Source of the DNA: a virus
Length of the DNA stretch: 42,072 nucleotides
Direction: 5' to 3' (one strand)
Virus record (IMG/VR): IMGVR_UViG_3300024255_000055
Span: 1 to 42,072 of that record
The translations under genes were made by a program, and so were the position numbers. Below, one piece after another: positions 39,186 to 42,072 of this stretch; position 1 is the first letter of the stretch; every line of letters begins with the position of its first letter. The notes beneath the pieces are model-generated. The model saw only the letters and a list, made by a program, of their open reading frames with translations. It was not told where the DNA came from and searched no databases.

Positions 39186-39686
39186 TTAAACTATCTCAAA
39201 TGTGTCAAACCTAAAACTTGAAGTGTATGTTATATAGGTCTGGTTTTGACTGGCGTTCATCTCAAAAGAACCTACGTTTGTCGGGATACAGTTTTTATAC
39301 TTGATCCTTTTATTGGCGTTGTTGTGACTAGTTAGGATAGTGACCGTGATGTCTGCGAAGGTTGCTATTAGACCGTTTTGCAATGCGTGTGCAGTTGATA
39401 CGTTTCCGTCATTGACCATTCTTTCCAACCAGTTTTGCATCTCTAAGTAAGACACCATATCCTCATCAAGGATAAAGTCCACTTGCAGTTCACCATAGGT
39501 GATCTTGTCACCCGCAAAAGGCAGGGACGTTATTCTACGGCCAGGCAGTTCAATAGGGTTGACGGAAGCGCCAGGATGTGTTATACTCTGTGCAAAATAT
39601 TGTAGATTAGGGTAGTTGGTTCTTTCAATAGAAACCGAAAACCCACTAGGTTGTAAGTAGTTTTTGTTAGTCGTAACAGTCGCCAT
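39186..39686 (-). CDS. 19: gp19-type tail tube protein
   Basis: A 166-residue protein similar in length to T4 gp19 (163). Features are the N-terminal LQPSGFSVSIERTNYPNLQYF, the ITYGELQVDFILDEDMVSYLEM region and the C-terminal CIPTNVGSFEMNASQNQTYITYT, where PTNVG is shared with T4 gp19. It polymerises as the contractile tail's inner tube. It could instead be a tube-related baseplate protein of the gp54/gp48 type. AGGAG precedes the ATG, and a perfect late promoter lies at 39711-39718. Confidence 0.72.
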   Translation of the reverse strand: MATVTTNKNYLQPSGFSVSIERTNYPNLQYFAQSITHPGASVNPIELPGRRITSLPFAGDKITYGELQVDFILDEDMVSYLEMQNWLERMVNDGNVSTAHALQNGLIATFADITVTILTSHNNANKRIKYKNCIPTNVGSFEMNASQNQTYITYTSSFRFDTFEIV

Positions 39687-39710
39687 AATTATCTCCTGTG
39701 GTCACTCTTC

Positions 39711-39718
39711 TATTTATA
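39711..39718 (-). promoter_or_regulatory. T4-type late promoter of the tail tube gene
   Basis: The minus strand reads TATAAATA, the T4 late consensus, 24 bases upstream of the gp19-type ATG. It ends three bases before the -35 of the divergent early promoter at 39722-39751, so early and late divergent transcription are tightly packed here. Confidence 0.82.
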
Positions 39719-39721
39719 CGC

Positions 39722-39751
39722 TTGACAACCCCTATGTAAATGTTATATAAT
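39722..39751 (+). promoter_or_regulatory. sigma70-like early promoter of the plus-strand operon
   Basis: Plus strand: CGC-TTGACA (39722-39727), 18 bp spacer, TATAAT (39746-39751). The leader of about 15 bases contains GAGAGG before the ATG at 39773. It is among the best-matching promoters here and indicates immediate-early expression. Confidence 0.82.
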
Positions 39752-39772
39752 ACGTAGTAATGAGAGGAACTT

Positions 39773-40903
39773 ATGATTTTATCTAGACAAGATGCATGTT
39801 ACGCCGCTGGTGTATTCACAGACTTCTTTGCGAACTTTGATCGCATTGATGACTACATGCGTAAAATAAAGTTAGAACGTATGGAGACTTTTCCATATGC
39901 ATTGCCTGGCATGGGGCCTGAGACTGATCTCTTTGACAAGTTTGACATGCACCCGAATGATATGGAGTTTGTTGTATCCCCGTGTAAACAGGATCAGTTC
40001 ATGTCATATATGGAGATTACTACGTCTGCACCTGTAGAGTCTTCAATCCCCGGCAAACAAATGTTGTGGTTAGTTAAAGAAAAGAACACGGGCATGGTTA
40101 TGGGTATGATTCGATTTGGATCACCAACCATTAACTCACGTCCACGTAATGAATGGTTGGGTAAACCACTAGACACCATGAGTCCTGAAGTAATGTCAAG
40201 GTTCAACAAGTCAGTGATTATGGGTTTCAACATTGTACCCACTCAACCATTTGGGTTCAACTATCTTGGCGGTAAGTTACTTGCAGCCATCTGTTGTTCC
40301 CACACAGTGCGTGAAGCACTGAACAAGAAGTACGATGCGAACATCTGTATGTTCGAAACTACTTCTCTGTATGGGTCATCCAAGTCATCGTCTATGTACG
40401 ATGGCATGAAACCCATTTTGAGGTTTAACGGTCTGACAGACTCAAACTTCGCACCGCTTATTAATGATGATAACTTCCGTAAACTTAATGATTGGTTTAG
40501 GGAAAGGAACGGCGGAGAATTCTTAGTACCAGCTGACGCATCTTCACGCAAGTTGAAGACTCAGACTAAGATGGCATCTATCATCAAATCCTCTCTCAAA
40601 CAACATGATGAGGGTGCATATGCGAAGTTCTGTCAGACCTTTTTAGATGCAAAGGGACTTACTGAAAAGAAACGTTCCTTCTATTCAACATACGGGTATG
40701 AGAATGTACCCGACTTTCTTAACCTCAAGACTGATACTCTTGTTAAGAAAGATAACTTTGATCGTTTCGAACTTGAGAACCTCACCGAATGGTGGCGTAA
40801 GAAAGCAGGTAAACGATACGAGTCTTTGAAGTCAGACGGTAGACTGCGTTCCGTTGTGGAGACTTGGAACACTAACGCAGAAGATATCGATATTATTCGA
40901 TAA
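39773..40903 (+). CDS. DruA (DUF4338)-like protein, first gene of early operon
   Basis: A 376-residue protein. MLWLVKEKNTGMVMGMIRFGSPTINSRPRNEW and SVIMGFNIVPTQPFGFNYLGGKLLAAI resemble the DruA/DUF4338 layout: a GNAT-like strand pair, a surface loop with Arg, and an N-x-LP...NL-x-x-LL region. The C-terminal part is helical and basic. DruA is part of the Druantia anti-phage system in bacteria; in a phage such a protein could be a takeover or exclusion factor. The similarity is by pattern, so moderate. ATG follows GAGAGG. It is oriented opposite to nearly all other genes. Confidence 0.5.
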   Translation: MILSRQDACYAAGVFTDFFANFDRIDDYMRKIKLERMETFPYALPGMGPETDLFDKFDMHPNDMEFVVSPCKQDQFMSYMEITTSAPVESSIPGKQMLWLVKEKNTGMVMGMIRFGSPTINSRPRNEWLGKPLDTMSPEVMSRFNKSVIMGFNIVPTQPFGFNYLGGKLLAAICCSHTVREALNKKYDANICMFETTSLYGSSKSSSMYDGMKPILRFNGLTDSNFAPLINDDNFRKLNDWFRERNGGEFLVPADASSRKLKTQTKMASIIKSSLKQHDEGAYAKFCQTFLDAKGLTEKKRSFYSTYGYENVPDFLNLKTDTLVKKDNFDRFELENLTEWWRKKAGKRYESLKSDGRLRSVVETWNTNAEDIDIIR

Positions 40904-40984
40904 AAGTATTATATATACTATTGTGTTTTAGGATTCTCTATGAGTCTTCTACTTCACTTAATTTAATCCAATAGGAGAAATCAT

Positions 40985-42055
40985 ATGGCTATTATAGCAC
41001 TGGCAGATTATGCCAATTCAAACCCTGACGCAATTGCGTTACCCGACTACACCGACCTTGGTGTAACATCCGTAAAAAATATAAAACTTAACTTCAACGA
41101 TGTTCATATTGATGATATCGAAGGCAACGTTGGTAAAGTAGAGACTCACACTGCCGCTGAGATTGAACAACTTAGAATGTCCTTCGCAGACGGTGTGGAT
41201 ACTCTGGAGTTTCCGCCTGGTGTTTACTTTCGTGGTGATTCATACGAGAAACCTTATGTTCTCGTATATGGATATGGTCGTTCTGAAGCGATTCGTGCTT
41301 TAGGACAAAAAGACTGGATATTCACTTTGTTCGCTGGTACACCAGAACAGATGGAAGATGTACAAGCAAGAGAGAACGAGGGATATCCCAAACGTCTCAA
41401 TAAAGAAGTTGACATGCGTAAACACTTGAGTCGTAAGATTGCGAATGGTCGTATCAAGAATAATGAGAAAGCAATTAATGCCGAGTTCGTTCGTATCTAC
41501 GGTAAGACCCGTGATAAAACTTGTCGAAACCGTGTGGTAAAAATGGTTATGGAAGAGGCAGGAACTCCTCAACCATACATTCTATACACATCTGTTCCTA
41601 AAATACAGGACTGGATTGACAACCATTCATCGATAGAACATAAAATTGGTGGTGAGTTTAACCCAGAAACCGATACCTATGGTGTGTGTATTGGTGAAGG
41701 TTACCAGTATCGTGTTATCATGCAAGCTATTACACGTTACGTAGAAACAGGTAAGTATACTGATTTGATTGGACACGTAGGTGCTCCAACGGCAAAGGCG
41801 ACTCTAGAAACTAAAAGACAGAAGTTCATGACACAGTTGGAACAACACAAACATGAATTGAAAATGTGTGGATTAAAAGTCTTTCCTTTGAACGTGATTG
41901 GGTTTCTACCACAAGAACGTGGAACAGAAAATTTGAAAGAATTGGTGACGGGTACGGGTATTACTTCGCCCGTGAAGTTGACTCATACACCTTATGGCCA
42001 TAAGGCATCCTTTAACTATAAAGAGGTATTAAAGGACTTGCCTTTAACTGTATAA
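40985..42055 (+). CDS. ParB-like protein, second gene of early operon
   Basis: A 356-residue protein. VYGYGRSEAIRALGQKDW (96-103 core) resembles the ParB/Srx box GxRR-type loop, and ARENEGYPKRLNKEVDMRKHL (about 128-148) resembles ParB box II. A helix-turn-helix-like region follows (INAEFVRIYGKTRDKTCRNRV). The C-terminal 170 residues are unrecognised. ParB-fold proteins bind DNA, may hydrolyse CTP or act as nucleases. The ATG has AGGAG upstream, 81 bases after the DruA-like gene. The gene ends 17 bases before the window edge. Confidence 0.68.
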   Translation: MAIIALADYANSNPDAIALPDYTDLGVTSVKNIKLNFNDVHIDDIEGNVGKVETHTAAEIEQLRMSFADGVDTLEFPPGVYFRGDSYEKPYVLVYGYGRSEAIRALGQKDWIFTLFAGTPEQMEDVQARENEGYPKRLNKEVDMRKHLSRKIANGRIKNNEKAINAEFVRIYGKTRDKTCRNRVVKMVMEEAGTPQPYILYTSVPKIQDWIDNHSSIEHKIGGEFNPETDTYGVCIGEGYQYRVIMQAITRYVETGKYTDLIGHVGAPTAKATLETKRQKFMTQLEQHKHELKMCGLKVFPLNVIGFLPQERGTENLKELVTGTGITSPVKLTHTPYGHKASFNYKEVLKDLPLTV

Positions 42056-42072
42056 AAAAAGGGGGGTAACAC

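Noticed and set aside
39180-39202. TTGACA/TATGTT pair before the oxygenase-like gene at 38537-39184
   Set aside because: The weak -10 overlaps the ATG, so a transcript would begin inside the gene.
42056-42072. A run of A then G at the right end that might begin a terminator
   Set aside because: The window ends before any second arm can be seen.
1-42072. CRISPR arrays, insertion sequences or integrase/attachment sites
   Set aside because: No direct-repeat arrays, transposase or integrase genes were seen; the content is consistent with a lytic phage.

Overview
This window is part of the genome of a lytic, T4-like (myovirus) bacteriophage, most likely marine. It carries a nearly complete T4-type replication, recombination and late-transcription set: gp41 helicase, UvsX, UvsY, UvsW, gp43 polymerase, gp44/gp62 clamp loader, gp45 clamp, gp46/gp47 nuclease, endonuclease VII, RegA, sigma factor gp55 and a gp19-type tail tube protein. 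Around these sit metabolic genes of the kind common in marine T4-like phages: ThyX, dCMP deaminase, a MazG-like protein, Hsp20, many Fe(II)/2-oxoglutarate-oxygenase-like proteins, a sulfotransferase and nucleotide-sugar enzymes. No photosynthesis gene is present, so a heterotrophic host is possible, but the sequence does not identify the host. Coding is dense, almost all on the minus strand, with ATGA or TAATG overlaps. No stretch above 300 bases lacks a gene.

Layout by increasing coordinate. 1-5.2 kb: a DUF932 protein, two small proteins, then seven exported or membrane-anchored proteins read from a T4-type late promoter (TATAAATA) at 5213-5220. 5.2-10.9 kb: two tandem SGNH-hydrolase-like proteins, a DUF3310 protein, an adenylate-forming-enzyme-like protein, an oxygenase-like protein, small proteins including an AbrB-like one, and ThyX. 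11-19.7 kb: gp41, UvsX, a UDP-sugar dehydrogenase and epimerase pair, a primase-like protein, endonuclease VII and gp43. 19.7-21.6 kb: a glycosyltransferase-like protein, a 30-residue membrane peptide, Hsp20, and a small plus-strand gene. 21.5-28.6 kb: a JmjC-cupin protein, RegA, gp62, sulfotransferase, dCMP deaminase, DUF2061, MazG-like, gp44, small membrane proteins and a SleB-type cell-wall hydrolase. 28.7-36.2 kb: prolyl-hydroxylase-like and cupin proteins, tRNA-Gly and tRNA-Arg, gp45, gp46, gp47, another oxygenase-like protein, gp55 and a cytidylyltransferase. 36.2-39.7 kb: UvsW, UvsY, a second oxygenase paralogue and tail tube. 39.7-42.1 kb: a divergent plus-strand early operon encoding a DruA (DUF4338)-like protein and a ParB-like protein.

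Regulation is unusually readable. Many key genes (DUF932, primase, gp43, gp62-regA, gp44, gp45, gp46, gp47, gp55 and the plus-strand operon) have their own sigma70-like promoter with a -35 of TTGACA or TTGCC(A/T), usually preceded by GC, and a 17-18 bp spacer. Three of them share an identical 12-mer (AAAAAAACTTTA on the transcribed strand) exactly 19 bp upstream of the -35. Two perfect T4 late promoters precede the exported-protein operon and the tail tube gene.

Working together, the early promoters would switch on takeover and replication genes. gp55, with its clamp-binding-like tail, and gp45 would then activate late promoters. The most novel parts are the late exported cluster, the DruA-like/ParB-like early operon, the shared upstream promoter element, an orphan antisense promoter near uvsW, and the large number of double-stranded beta-helix proteins.
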